From contig PWYR01000161.1 in the NCBI GenBank assembly GCA_003567775.1, positions 1-34,462 of the forward strand: a DNA stretch of 34,462 nucleotides. Direction: 5' to 3'. Within the stretch, counting starts at the first letter, position 1; every line of letters starts with the position of its first letter. The stretch comes from Ignavibacteriales bacterium. GTDB taxonomy: Bacteria > Bacteroidota > Ignavibacteria > T3Sed10-11. Both the position numbers and the translations under genes were made by a program. Below, in pieces: positions 8,642-16,638 of the stretch. The notes under the pieces are model-generated. The model was not told where the DNA came from, made no database searches, and saw nothing but the letters and a program-made list of their open reading frames with translations.

Positions 8642-9547
8642 TTACATCGTTAAACTTTGCAACTCGTTCGAAAATAAATCCAGAATCTCTTCGCCGTGCT
8701 CCTGAGATAATTTCCCGCTCCGAATAGCCAGACTCACACAATGGCTGCCGATCACCACGTATATCGGCACGAGGTGCGGAGATTGACGGCGTAAATTATT
8801 CAGATGCTGTTTTAATGTAGCCACATCACCCCGTGCTGCCGGACCGGTAATAGCTTCTGCGGCTGTCATAGAACGGCTGTTCTCCAGACTTTGTTCCATT
8901 AATTTATAAAAATGCTCACGCCCTTCTTCTCCAAGCCCTACCTCATCGATCATCTCTTCAACCACGCCCGACAAACCGACCAATCCGTTCGATGCAATCG
9001 TTGCTGCTGCATGGTATGTAACTTTTTGTTCACGCTCAACCGGCAGCGGTTTTGCCCCCAGTTTCGACGCAATCTCCATCGCATAATTAACCGCCTCACG
9101 ATCGCCTTCAAGCGCAATTGCAAAATCCTTCAGCGAAACTGCGCTCAAATTCCGCGGTATCGATTGCAATGGATGAAAACTTGCAGCATACGCGCCTTTA
9201 TTACGCATCGGTTCAAACAAATCGCTGGACAGCACTCCCGATGTATGAAAGAAAAGTTTTCCCTCAAACGATGTTTGTGTATTTGCACATCGCTTGATTT
9301 CCTCAGGAAGCGAATCATCGGTTAAACAGAAAAAGATAACATCCGATGTAGCGATGGTCGCTGCGTTGTCATTCTCGTCAAATGTCTTTTTAAGAAGTTT
9401 TATCAATTCACGTGTTCGTTCAGGGTTGCGACCGGACACGGAAGATATATCATAGCCGGAATTTTGTAATAAAACGGCAAGCGCCGTTCCGACGGCGCCT
9501 GTTCCAATAATCCCGATTGTCTTATGTGTTGTAACGGTTTTTGTCAT
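8642..9547 (-). CDS. Rossmann-fold DUF2520 protein, predicted NAD(P)-dependent oxidoreductase
   Basis: The protein has 301 residues. An N-terminal dinucleotide-binding motif (IGIIGTGAVGTALAVLL, residues 12-28) resembles pyrroline-5-carboxylate reductase and related enzymes. A helical C-terminal domain (about residues 150-290, containing HAAATIASNGLVGL and GPAARGDVATL) matches the DUF2520 type, which resembles 6-phosphogluconate-dehydrogenase-like dimerisation domains. The family is widespread in Bacteroidota-type genomes and its substrate is not established. It lies 6 bp downstream of the MEMO-family gene and 3 bp upstream of the phosphatase, so it is firmly within the operon. Confidence 0.88.
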   Translation of the reverse strand: MTKTVTTHKTIGIIGTGAVGTALAVLLQNSGYDISSVSGRNPERTRELIKLLKKTFDENDNAATIATSDVIFFCLTDDSLPEEIKRCANTQTSFEGKLFFHTSGVLSSDLFEPMRNKGAYAASFHPLQSIPRNLSAVSLKDFAIALEGDREAVNYAMEIASKLGAKPLPVEREQKVTYHAAATIASNGLVGLSGVVEEMIDEVGLGEEGREHFYKLMEQSLENSRSMTAAEAITGPAARGDVATLKQHLNNLRRQSPHLVPIYVVIGSHCVSLAIRSGKLSQEHGEEILDLFSNELQSLTM

Positions 9548-9553
9548 AATACA

Positions 9554-10390
9554 CTAACTCATCGACGCTGCAAGATACCCAACGACGGCGCTCTTATCTC
9601 CCGACACATCGCCGGAATTACAATAATGCAGAACCGACGATGTTTGGCAGCCCAATAGTTTCGATGATTGCATAACGGCAACCATTGGTCCGCCGCCGCA
9701 CGCTTCAACTTCTCTTTGCTCCAATCGCTCCATTAACTCTTCGTTGTCGTATCGTGCAACCGAATCTATTGCACGCTTGTCAATATCGACAGCGGTTTCA
9801 TAAGGATAATAGTGCGATAGATCCGTACTCGCTATTAATAAAACATTTTTATGATACAACACTTTTTCCAGTTTTCGCGCAAGCTTTTCGACAAAGACCC
9901 GGCTTTGATCTCCCATAATAACGGGTACAAATTGAAAATCGCCGTAGATCAACTGTAAAAATGGCAACTGTACTTCTATTGAATGTTCTTCTACATGTCC
10001 ATCGTCGGATATAATAATCTGCTCATCCCCATCGGCTAATTCATTTCGTAGTTCTTTGTTAATCGCTACCTCACCGAGCGGTGTACGGTACGCATCGCCC
10101 GGGAAGAGCGATATTCCACGAAAGTACTTCCGGTGACTTGGACCTACTATGACTACTGCATCATACTTTTTACTTTTTATTGCTTTGTATACATACGCTG
10201 CAGTCTGCCCGGAATATACAAATCCTGCATGCGGAACGATAACCGCTTTTATATTTTCATCAACTATATTCTTCGGCAACGATACATTGTGCAGATATGT
10301 TTCGACCGATCTTTTAAGTTCGGATGTATTTGCCGAATAAAACAAACCGGAGACTGTAGGTTGTCTAATTTTATTTTCTTTGTCGGACAT
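9554..10390 (-). CDS. amrB: MEMO1-family protein (AmmeMemoRadiSam system protein B)
   Basis: The 278-residue protein carries the family motifs VPHAGFVYSGQTAA (His54), VGPSHRKYF (His85), EHSIEVQLPFLQ, STDLSHYYPYE and the C-terminal CNSGDVSGDKSAVVGYLA. The conserved histidines and cysteine correspond to the metal site of human MEMO1 and relate the fold to extradiol dioxygenases. In prokaryotes this family is found with an AMMECR1 protein and a radical-SAM enzyme; the joint reaction is not firmly established. The AMMECR1 partner is the gene immediately upstream (about 17 bp away). The radical-SAM member is not in this window. Confidence 0.93.
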   Translation of the reverse strand: MSDKENKIRQPTVSGLFYSANTSELKRSVETYLHNVSLPKNIVDENIKAVIVPHAGFVYSGQTAAYVYKAIKSKKYDAVVIVGPSHRKYFRGISLFPGDAYRTPLGEVAINKELRNELADGDEQIIISDDGHVEEHSIEVQLPFLQLIYGDFQFVPVIMGDQSRVFVEKLARKLEKVLYHKNVLLIASTDLSHYYPYETAVDIDKRAIDSVARYDNEELMERLEQREVEACGGGPMVAVMQSSKLLGCQTSSVLHYCNSGDVSGDKSAVVGYLAASMS

Positions 10391-10407
10391 ATTACTCTAT
10401 TTTAAAC

Positions 10408-10974
10408 TTATTCATTAACAGTCGTTTCGTTGAACACATCGGCAGTAAACTTTAAAATTCGTATTCCCGGATAGCCCGGGTGAAAATCAAGTATACCGGC
10501 TTTTTTCCCGAGTTGCTCAATAAATGTTTCGCGGTTCCAGTTATTTTCAACCGCCACCTGCGGCAGCAACAATCCACGATGAAATTCACCATCAAGATAT
10601 AAACCGTGCATCCCAATTTCTATGGATTCCACGTTATTCAATACTGTAAGTTGTGACAGAACAGAAATTTCGATAACGATGTCTTTAAGTTCATCCTGTG
10701 AAATTGGAATGAACCGCGGATCCTGGGTAGCGGCTTTAATTGCAACCCCTGTGACAGTTGCCGCGAGCGGTTGTTCGGATTCGACATAACCGATGCACCC
10801 CCGAAGTTGTTCGTTAAGCCGGAGCGTTACAAAAACACCGCATTGTGAAATCATATTCCCTTGAAGACGGGAAATATCCATCGAAAAATTTCTACCTTGC
10901 AGGTTCTCATAAATCGCGGTGCGGGCTATTTTAAGCAACTTTTTCCGCTCATCACCTGTCAAATGCATAGTCAT
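10408..10974 (-). CDS. amrA: AMMECR1-domain protein (AmmeMemoRadiSam system protein A)
   Basis: About 188 residues. The signature LRGCIGYVE is at residues 57-65, and DPRF with the HPGYPG region near the C-terminus also fits AMMECR1. Its biochemical role is not settled; the neighbouring MEMO-family gene is its usual partner. Three in-frame starts are close together: TTG 10977, ATG 10974 and ATG 10968. None has a clear ribosome-binding site, and I chose ATG 10974. It is the first gene of the nine-gene minus-strand run, divergent from the glmM-like operon across a 160-bp region with promoter-like sequence. Confidence 0.92.
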   Translation of the reverse strand: MTMHLTGDERKKLLKIARTAIYENLQGRNFSMDISRLQGNMISQCGVFVTLRLNEQLRGCIGYVESEQPLAATVTGVAIKAATQDPRFIPISQDELKDIVIEISVLSQLTVLNNVESIEIGMHGLYLDGEFHRGLLLPQVAVENNWNRETFIEQLGKKAGILDFHPGYPGIRILKFTADVFNETTVNE

Positions 10975-10990
10975 CAACCACGAATAAAAA

Positions 10991-11019
10991 AGTATATATA
11001 ACTTGTTAAGTTAACCAAA
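10991..11019 (-). promoter_or_regulatory. Candidate promoter of the nine-gene operon, with a palindrome in its spacer
   Basis: On the minus strand, TATACT (10991-10996) could be a -10 box, and TTGGTT 16 bases upstream a weak -35. The spacer holds a 15-bp palindrome, TAACTT-3 nt-AAGTTA (10999-11013). That position would suit a repressor operator. The -35 match is poor, so the promoter itself is tentative; the palindrome is read directly. Confidence 0.35.
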
Positions 11020-11061
11020 ATGATAGTAACATTCAAGGTAAAATTTCCTGCGGGTGATAAC

Positions 11062-11090
11062 TTGATTATCGGTTATTCTCTTTGTAATTT
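11062..11090 (+). promoter_or_regulatory. Possible promoter of the glmM-like operon
   Basis: TTGATT (11062-11067), a 17-nt spacer ending in TTTG, then TAATTT (11085-11090). It lies 50 bp before the glmM-like start. The -10 box is weak, but spacing and the TTTG before it match the two stronger promoters at 23470-23498 and 31505-31533. Confidence 0.35.
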
Positions 11091-11140
11091 AGTAACGATT
11101 TCAAAACTAATAGTCCCACTTTAACCTTTTACGATGCGTT

Positions 11141-12529
11141 ATGTCACTTATGGAATCAATCTCCGGGGTGCGTGGAATATTCGGAAGCTCGCTTACTCCG
11201 GAAGTCGTCGTTCGCTATGCGCATGCATTTGCCGAATTCTGCAATAAACGACCGGTCGTAGTCGGTCGTGATGGTCGCATCACGGGAAAAATTGTAACCA
11301 ATATTCTCGTCTCATCGCTCCTTGCAAAGGGGTGCGACGTTCGCGCGATAGGGATTTGCCCGACGCCGACGGTAGCGCTCGAAACAGAACACTCGGATGC
11401 TGCGGGCGGCGTCATTGTAACCGCAAGTCACAATCCGATAGAATGGAACGGGCTGAAATTTCTTAATTCTGACGGCATATTCCTGGACGCCGATGAAAAC
11501 CGCGAGCTTAGAAAGCATTTTAAAGGAGAGTTTACATACGCCGGCTGGAACAAAATCGGGACACATTCATCGATACCCGAAGCAATCGATAACCACATCC
11601 AAGCAGCACTCGGCATGAAACACATTGATATCGATGCAATTCGAAGACGAAAGTTCAAAGTTGCCCTCGATTGCGTTAATGCCGCCGGCGGCGTCATTGT
11701 TCCCACATTGCTTGAACTGCTCGGATGCGAGGTGATACCTTTACATTGCGATGTAAGCGGTATTTTTGCCCATACTCCCGAACCGCTTCCCGAAAATCTT
11801 ACACAACTTGCCGATACGGTACGTAAAGAAAAGGCAGATATCGGCATCGCAGTCGACCCGGACGTCGACCGTCTGGTAATTATCGATGAAAACGGAAATG
11901 CTATCGGTGAGGAATATTCTATAGCAACCGTCGTCAAATATGTTTTGTCTCATACAGATACATCGGAAAGAAATCGTCCGGTTGTGATCAATCTATCGAC
12001 CACACGGGCAGTAGAAGATATTGCTGCCGTATATGGTACACCGGTCATTCGTACCCCCGTCGGTGAAATCAACGTAGCAAAGCGAATGCGCGAAGCAAAT
12101 GCGCTTATCGGCGGCGAAGGGAGCGGCGGAATCATTCATCCGGATGTACATTACGGAAGGGATGCGATCGTCGGTATCGTTATTGTACTACAATATTTAA
12201 CGGAGTTCGGAAAACCAATCTCAGCGCTGCGAGAATCACTGCCGAATTACTTCATCAAGAAGGATAAAATTCTGATACGCGATGCGAACCCGGATACGAT
12301 TTTACAATCAATAGCCGAAATCGGGAACGGAAAGGGTACGATAAACACCGATGACGGCATCAGGATCGATTACCCGGATTATTGGGTGCATTTCAGAAAA
12401 TCAAACACCGAACCGATTATCCGTATTATAGCGGAAGCACGTACATCCGAAGAAGCTTCCAGTGTTGTCAAGAATTACAAAGAGAAAATAACAAACCTTA
12501 TGAATACTGCCGGCATTTTAGGAACATAA
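11141..12529 (+). CDS. glmM: Phosphoglucosamine mutase-like phosphohexomutase
   Basis: The 462-residue protein belongs to the alpha-D-phosphohexomutase family. The start reads ESISGVRGIFG as in archaeal and FCB GlmM-type enzymes. The phosphoserine loop is TASHNPIEWNG with Ser96 as catalytic residue. The magnesium loop is DPDVDRL, the sugar-binding loop GGEGSGGIIHP, and the phosphate-binding loop RKSNTEPIIRI. It likely interconverts glucosamine-6-phosphate and glucosamine-1-phosphate for cell-wall precursors. A phosphomannomutase or phosphoglucomutase role is possible, because the GEGSGG loop does not settle specificity. It heads the plus-strand operon and is followed after 3 bp by the EutN-like gene. 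Confidence 0.85.
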   Translation: MSLMESISGVRGIFGSSLTPEVVVRYAHAFAEFCNKRPVVVGRDGRITGKIVTNILVSSLLAKGCDVRAIGICPTPTVALETEHSDAAGGVIVTASHNPIEWNGLKFLNSDGIFLDADENRELRKHFKGEFTYAGWNKIGTHSSIPEAIDNHIQAALGMKHIDIDAIRRRKFKVALDCVNAAGGVIVPTLLELLGCEVIPLHCDVSGIFAHTPEPLPENLTQLADTVRKEKADIGIAVDPDVDRLVIIDENGNAIGEEYSIATVVKYVLSHTDTSERNRPVVINLSTTRAVEDIAAVYGTPVIRTPVGEINVAKRMREANALIGGEGSGGIIHPDVHYGRDAIVGIVIVLQYLTEFGKPISALRESLPNYFIKKDKILIRDANPDTILQSIAEIGNGKGTINTDDGIRIDYPDYWVHFRKSNTEPIIRIIAEARTSEEASSVVKNYKEKITNLMNTAGILGT

Positions 12530-12532
12530 TTT

Positions 12533-12805
12533 ATGACAATCGGAATTGTAAAAGGAACGTATGTCGCAACACAAAAGAACGATCGCCTTCACAATAAGAA
12601 GATACTTATCGTCCAACCGATAACTCCGACCGGAAAATCATCGGGACGTGAGATTCTTGCTGTCGATGTAGTGGATGCAGGAGTTGGCGATAAAGTATTA
12701 CTAATGAGTGAAGGAACATCGGCCCGGCAAATATTAACCGATGATAAAATTCCTGTGCATACGGTTATCGTCGGGGTTATCGATGATATCGACGTAGTTG
12801 TTTGA
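12533..12805 (+). CDS. EutN/CcmL-family bacterial microcompartment vertex protein
   Basis: The 90-residue protein fits the EutN/CcmL/PduN family over its full length. Visible features are an N-terminal GIVKGTYVATQK, KILIVQPI, AVDVVDAGVGDKVLLMSEGTSARQ and the C-terminal IVGVIDDIDV. By family such proteins form pentamers that cap the vertices of polyhedral protein shells. No BMC-domain shell hexamer gene and no encapsulated enzyme gene lies in this window, so its role here is open. It starts 3 bp after the glmM-like stop, and its stop TGA touches the ribosome-binding site of dprA. It is therefore transcribed with both. Confidence is high for family, low for function. Confidence 0.93.
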   Translation: MTIGIVKGTYVATQKNDRLHNKKILIVQPITPTGKSSGREILAVDVVDAGVGDKVLLMSEGTSARQILTDDKIPVHTVIVGVIDDIDVVV

Positions 12806-12813
12806 GGTTCTCA

Positions 12814-13917
12814 ATGAAAAACAGAGATTTACTGGCGCTTTCGTTCGTACCGGGTGTGGGTAACCAGCGTATGCGTGCCCTGCTCGATCATTTTAACGAG
12901 CCGGCCGATGCATTTAAGGCATCGTTCGCCGAGTTGAAATCGATTCCTTCAATCGATTCGCGGACAGCGGCGGAAATAACCAAATACCGCCCTGACAACA
13001 ATGGCATCGATACAATCCTTCGTCGTTTAGACCGCTTGGGAGGCAGAATCATTTCAATCAAAGATCCCGAATATCCGGAATCACTGAAGCAAATTTACGA
13101 TCCACCGGCTTTATTATACACCCTGGGTAATATGGAACAATCAGATCACGATTCGATCGCAATTGTCGGTACAAGGAACCCAACTGAATACGGTAAAAAA
13201 GTAACCGGGGAAATTTGCACCGGACTCGTTCAATCGGGATTTACCATAGTAAGTGGTTTAGCACGTGGAATTGACACAGTCGCACATACTACCACATTAC
13301 AATCAGGCGGCAGAACGATTGCGGTTATCGGCTGCGGCATTGATATAATTTATCCTCAGGACAATATTCGCATCAGCAAACAAATTCAACAAACCGGAGC
13401 TATCCTTTCTGAATACCATATCGGTACAAAACCGGATGCTGGCAACTTCCCGAAACGAAACCGCATTATCAGCGGTATGACGCTCGGCACAGTGATTATC
13501 GAAAGCAGCCCGACCGGCGGCGCAATGATCACCGCTTCGTATGCACTCGATCAAAACCGTGAAATTTTTGCGGTTCCCGGACCTATCAATGAAGAACGGA
13601 GCAGCGGTACGAATAAACTTATTCAGCAGGGACGAGCTAAACTTGTTCAATCATCTGAAGACATAATTGAAGAAGTCGTTTTGAAACTCAAGTATATCAC
13701 TCCGACTACATCCGTGGTTCAAAAACCGCAGCCGCCGCCCGATCTTACTATGTTTGAGGAAAAAATTTACGGGGTTATCTCTCAGCACCCCGGACACATA
13801 GATGAAATTGCACAAAAAGCGGGGCTCTCAACATCCGACACGCTCGTTCATCTGCTTTCTCTTGAATTCAAAGGAGTAGTCAAACAATTAGCGGGTAAAA
13901 TGTTTGCTCGCCGGTAA
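12814..13917 (+). CDS. dprA: DNA-processing protein DprA
   Basis: About 367 residues. An N-terminal helix-hairpin-like region (LSFVPGVGNQRMRALL) precedes the Rossmann core. Core motifs are AIVGTRNPTEYG, TIVSGLARGIDTVAH, VIGCGIDIIYP, SEYHIGT, FPKRNRIISG and ESSPTGGAMITA. A C-terminal winged-helix segment (about residues 310-365) completes the domain order. DprA protects incoming single-stranded DNA and loads RecA during transformation. I chose ATG 12814, which has GAGG six bases upstream; a TTG at 12802 overlaps the preceding gene but has no such support. It is placed directly after the eutN-like gene. Confidence 0.95.
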   Translation: MKNRDLLALSFVPGVGNQRMRALLDHFNEPADAFKASFAELKSIPSIDSRTAAEITKYRPDNNGIDTILRRLDRLGGRIISIKDPEYPESLKQIYDPPALLYTLGNMEQSDHDSIAIVGTRNPTEYGKKVTGEICTGLVQSGFTIVSGLARGIDTVAHTTTLQSGGRTIAVIGCGIDIIYPQDNIRISKQIQQTGAILSEYHIGTKPDAGNFPKRNRIISGMTLGTVIIESSPTGGAMITASYALDQNREIFAVPGPINEERSSGTNKLIQQGRAKLVQSSEDIIEEVVLKLKYITPTTSVVQKPQPPPDLTMFEEKIYGVISQHPGHIDEIAQKAGLSTSDTLVHLLSLEFKGVVKQLAGKMFARR

Positions 13918-14014
13918 CAAAATGTATGCCAGTTCTTTTATATTGTGATTTTATTTCTTATATTGCAATTACTTTAATGTTTTGAAAGTGTGTTTTACGT
14001 ATTTTCGAGGGTGC

Positions 14015-14578
14015 ATGTTTATTAATGGTGAAGCGATAATTCAAAACAATGTGGTAGATGCAAAATTTTCGTGTAACTTATCAAAATGCAAAGGCGCGTG
14101 TTGCACTATGGAAGGCGGACGGGGCGCACCTGTTCTCGATGTAGAGATCGTGCATCTGGAAAAATCGCTTCCCTATGCTCGCGAGCATCTCGACAGAACA
14201 CACCGGGCACACATAGCAAAGTATGGATTTATCGAGGGTACAACGGGAGATTATACAACCCGATGTATCGACAGCAAAGCGTGTGTTTTCGTCTATTATG
14301 AAGATGGAATTGCAAAATGCAGTCTGGAACGTGCCTACAATGAAGGGAAAACCGGTTGGAAGAAGCCGATTTCCTGTCACCTTTTTCCAATCCGCATAAG
14401 CAACGGAAAACCGGCAATGATCGGATATGAACAAATACCGGAATGCAATGCCGGCGTCGCAATGGGTAGCGATGAAAATATCAGCTTGATCGAATTTCTC
14501 GAAGAACCGCTCCGACGGCGTTTCGGAAATGAGTGGTTTACAAATTTATTAGAACAACTAAACGGAGTCTATCAGTAA
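14015..14578 (+). CDS. DUF3109-family cysteine-rich protein
   Basis: About 187 residues. The family signature is the cysteine cluster CNLSKCKGACCTMEGGRG near the N-terminus, with further cysteines in TRCIDSKAC, AKCSLE, SCHLFPI and PECNAG. The arrangement resembles YkgJ-type zinc or iron-sulfur-binding proteins; the function is unknown. I chose ATG 14015 (GAGG four bases upstream). An upstream TTG at 13982 would add 11 residues. It lies 97 bp after dprA, with two copies of TTATATTG in the gap (13938-13945 and 13958-13965) that may be promoter sequence. The rpoN start follows 20 bp after its stop. Confidence 0.85.
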   Translation: MFINGEAIIQNNVVDAKFSCNLSKCKGACCTMEGGRGAPVLDVEIVHLEKSLPYAREHLDRTHRAHIAKYGFIEGTTGDYTTRCIDSKACVFVYYEDGIAKCSLERAYNEGKTGWKKPISCHLFPIRISNGKPAMIGYEQIPECNAGVAMGSDENISLIEFLEEPLRRRFGNEWFTNLLEQLNGVYQ

Positions 14579-14598
14579 GCTTTTTTGATACGATTACT

Positions 14599-16050
14599 AT
14601 GTTGAATATTTCGCAACAACAAAAATTACTACAGAAATTATCGCCGCAGCAAATTCAGTATCTCGAGTTGCTTCAACTACCCGTTCTTGCACTTGAACAG
14701 CGGATAAAAACGGAACTGGAGGTTAATCCGCTTCTCGAAGAAGGACAGGAACTCGAAATGGAACAAACCGAGATCAGTCAGGAACAAGCTGAAACCTCTA
14801 CATCCGAATCTCAAGACGAAAATTCACAAGATACGACCAATAATGAGAACGATTACTCTCTTGAGGATTTCATGAACGACGATCCCGGCGGGTACAAAAC
14901 TCCGTACAGTGTGAATGAGGACTTCGAGGAGCTTCCCCAACCCTCGCGGGTGAGTCTGGTTGAAAAATTAAGACAGCAATTCGGAATGCTCGATTTATCC
15001 GAGCAGGAAGATATTCTTGCGGAAGAAATTATCGGAAATATAGACGATGACGGTTACCTGCGTCGTGAATTATCGGGCATCGTCGAAGATGTTAACCTGA
15101 CCTACGAATGGGATATCTCATCGGAGCACGCGGAGAAAATACTCCGGCAAATTCAGCGCCTTGACCCTCCCGGAATCGGATCGCGAACTCTTAAGGAATG
15201 TCTGCTCATTCAACTTGAAATGCTTGAAAATGAATCTGAGACGGTACAGCTCGCTACGACCATTATTGAAAAATTATACGATGAATTCACCCGAAAGCAT
15301 TACGATGATATAATTAAAGCGCTGGGAATAACACGAGAGCAACTTAAGGCAGCGCTTGAAATCGTACACCGTTTAAATCCGAAACCGGGCGAAGGAACGA
15401 TTGAAGAATTTAACAATTATATTACCCCTGATTTTTTAGTTCAAAAAATCGACGACGAATTTGTCGTTACGCTTAACGACCGCAGTGTTCCTCCCCTTCG
15501 TATTAATAAGAACTACCGGGATATCATTTCCCGGAAAAAGAGAAATACCACAAATTCCGAGACGAGAAATTTCATTCGTAAAAAATTCGAAGCGGCGAAA
15601 TGGTTTATTAATTCAATTCACCAGCGGCGTGAAACTATGCAGAAGGTTATGCGGGCAATTATCGAGCTGCAATTCGATTTCTTTGAACACGGTGAAGAAC
15701 ATTTACGACCGATGATATATAAAGATGTTGCCGAGCGTATCGGTATGGATATTTCAACCATCAGCCGGGTCGTTAACAGAAAATATGTCCAAACCGATTA
15801 CGGCGTATACGAGCTGCGTTATTTTTTCAGTGAATCGATAGAAACCCAGGACGGTGACGGAATTTCGAACAAACAAGTAAAGCGAATCATCAAGGAACTA
15901 ATAGAGCAGGAGGATCCTCAAAAACCGCTTAGTGACGATAAAATCGCAGCGATGGTGAGGGAACGCGGAATAAATATCGCGCGTCGTACAGTGGCAAAAT
16001 ATCGTGAACAGATGTACATTCCCGTCGCTCGACTCCGGAAAAAATTATAA
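14599..16050 (+). CDS. rpoN: RNA polymerase sigma-54 factor
   Basis: About 483 residues with the standard sigma-54 order. The glutamine- and leucine-rich activator-interacting region is at 1-50 (QQQKLLQKLSPQQIQYLELL). An acidic linker covers about 50-110. The core-binding domain is central (LDPPGIGSRTLKECLLIQL). The helix-turn-helix is DISTISRVVNRKYVQT, and the RpoN box ARRTVAKYREQMYIP starts near residue 461 and ends the protein. Sigma-54 recognises -24/-12 promoters and needs AAA+ activators, none of which is encoded here. I chose ATG 14599, because MLNISQQQKLL is the usual N-terminus; upstream in-frame starts would overlap DUF3109. Confidence 0.96.
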   Translation: MLNISQQQKLLQKLSPQQIQYLELLQLPVLALEQRIKTELEVNPLLEEGQELEMEQTEISQEQAETSTSESQDENSQDTTNNENDYSLEDFMNDDPGGYKTPYSVNEDFEELPQPSRVSLVEKLRQQFGMLDLSEQEDILAEEIIGNIDDDGYLRRELSGIVEDVNLTYEWDISSEHAEKILRQIQRLDPPGIGSRTLKECLLIQLEMLENESETVQLATTIIEKLYDEFTRKHYDDIIKALGITREQLKAALEIVHRLNPKPGEGTIEEFNNYITPDFLVQKIDDEFVVTLNDRSVPPLRINKNYRDIISRKKRNTTNSETRNFIRKKFEAAKWFINSIHQRRETMQKVMRAIIELQFDFFEHGEEHLRPMIYKDVAERIGMDISTISRVVNRKYVQTDYGVYELRYFFSESIETQDGDGISNKQVKRIIKELIEQEDPQKPLSDDKIAAMVRERGINIARRTVAKYREQMYIPVARLRKKL

Positions 16051-16094
16051 TTTCAATAAATGCACACATTTACTAAATCAAAATCATTTATTAT

Positions 16095-16631
16095 ATGAAT
16101 ACTCACGCTCATGCAACAACGGTCATAGGACTCATACACAACGGTAAAATAGCTCTCGGGAGCGACGGTCAGGTTACGTTGGGAAACGCCGTCATGAAGC
16201 ATAAAGCCGCAAAAGTTCGCCGGATGTATAACGACAGTGTACTCGCCGGATTCGCGGGCGGCTCGGCAGATGCCTTTGCATTGTTCGAACGGTTCGAAGG
16301 AAAACTTGATCAATACCGGGGTAATCTTCAGCGCGCAGCGGTTGAGCTGGCACGCGAATGGAGAACCGACAAATATTTTCAGCGGCTGGAAGCTCTCTTA
16401 TGTGTTATCAACAGAGACACGGCGCTTATTATCTCCGGTACCGGGGATGTCATTGAACCGGACGATAACATCATCGCGATCGGATCGGGCGGAAGTTTTG
16501 CACTCGCAGCGGCGAGAATGCTCGTGAAACATACCGACCTCCCGTCAGGGGATATCGTCAAAGAAGCGCTGCTTGCTGCCGCGGATATTTGTATTTATAC
16601 GAACACTAATATTACAATCGAAGAATTATAA
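16095..16631 (+). CDS. hslV: ATP-dependent protease proteolytic subunit HslV
   Basis: The 178-residue protein is the proteasome-beta-like threonine peptidase of the HslUV (ClpYQ) complex. The catalytic threonine is expected at residue 8 in HATTVIG, after removal of a seven-residue propeptide. [25 protein letters not shown] and [12 protein letters not shown] are family motifs. It assembles as two stacked hexameric rings with HslU. hslU follows directly: its ribosome-binding site overlaps the hslV stop codon. It starts 44 bp after rpoN on the same strand. Confidence 0.97.
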   Translation: MNTHAHATTVIGLIHNGKIALGSDGQVTLGNAVMKHKAAKVRRMYNDSVLAGFAGGSADAFALFERFEGKLDQYRGNLQRAAVELAREWRTDKYFQRLEALLCVINRDTALIISGTGDVIEPDDNIIAIGSGGSFALAAARMLVKHTDLPSGDIVKEALLAAADICIYTNTNITIEEL

Positions 16632-16638
16632 GGATACT

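Noticed and set aside
12533-13917. A complete microcompartment locus around the EutN-like gene
   Set aside because: No BMC-domain hexamer, aldehyde dehydrogenase or signature enzyme is visible on either strand nearby.
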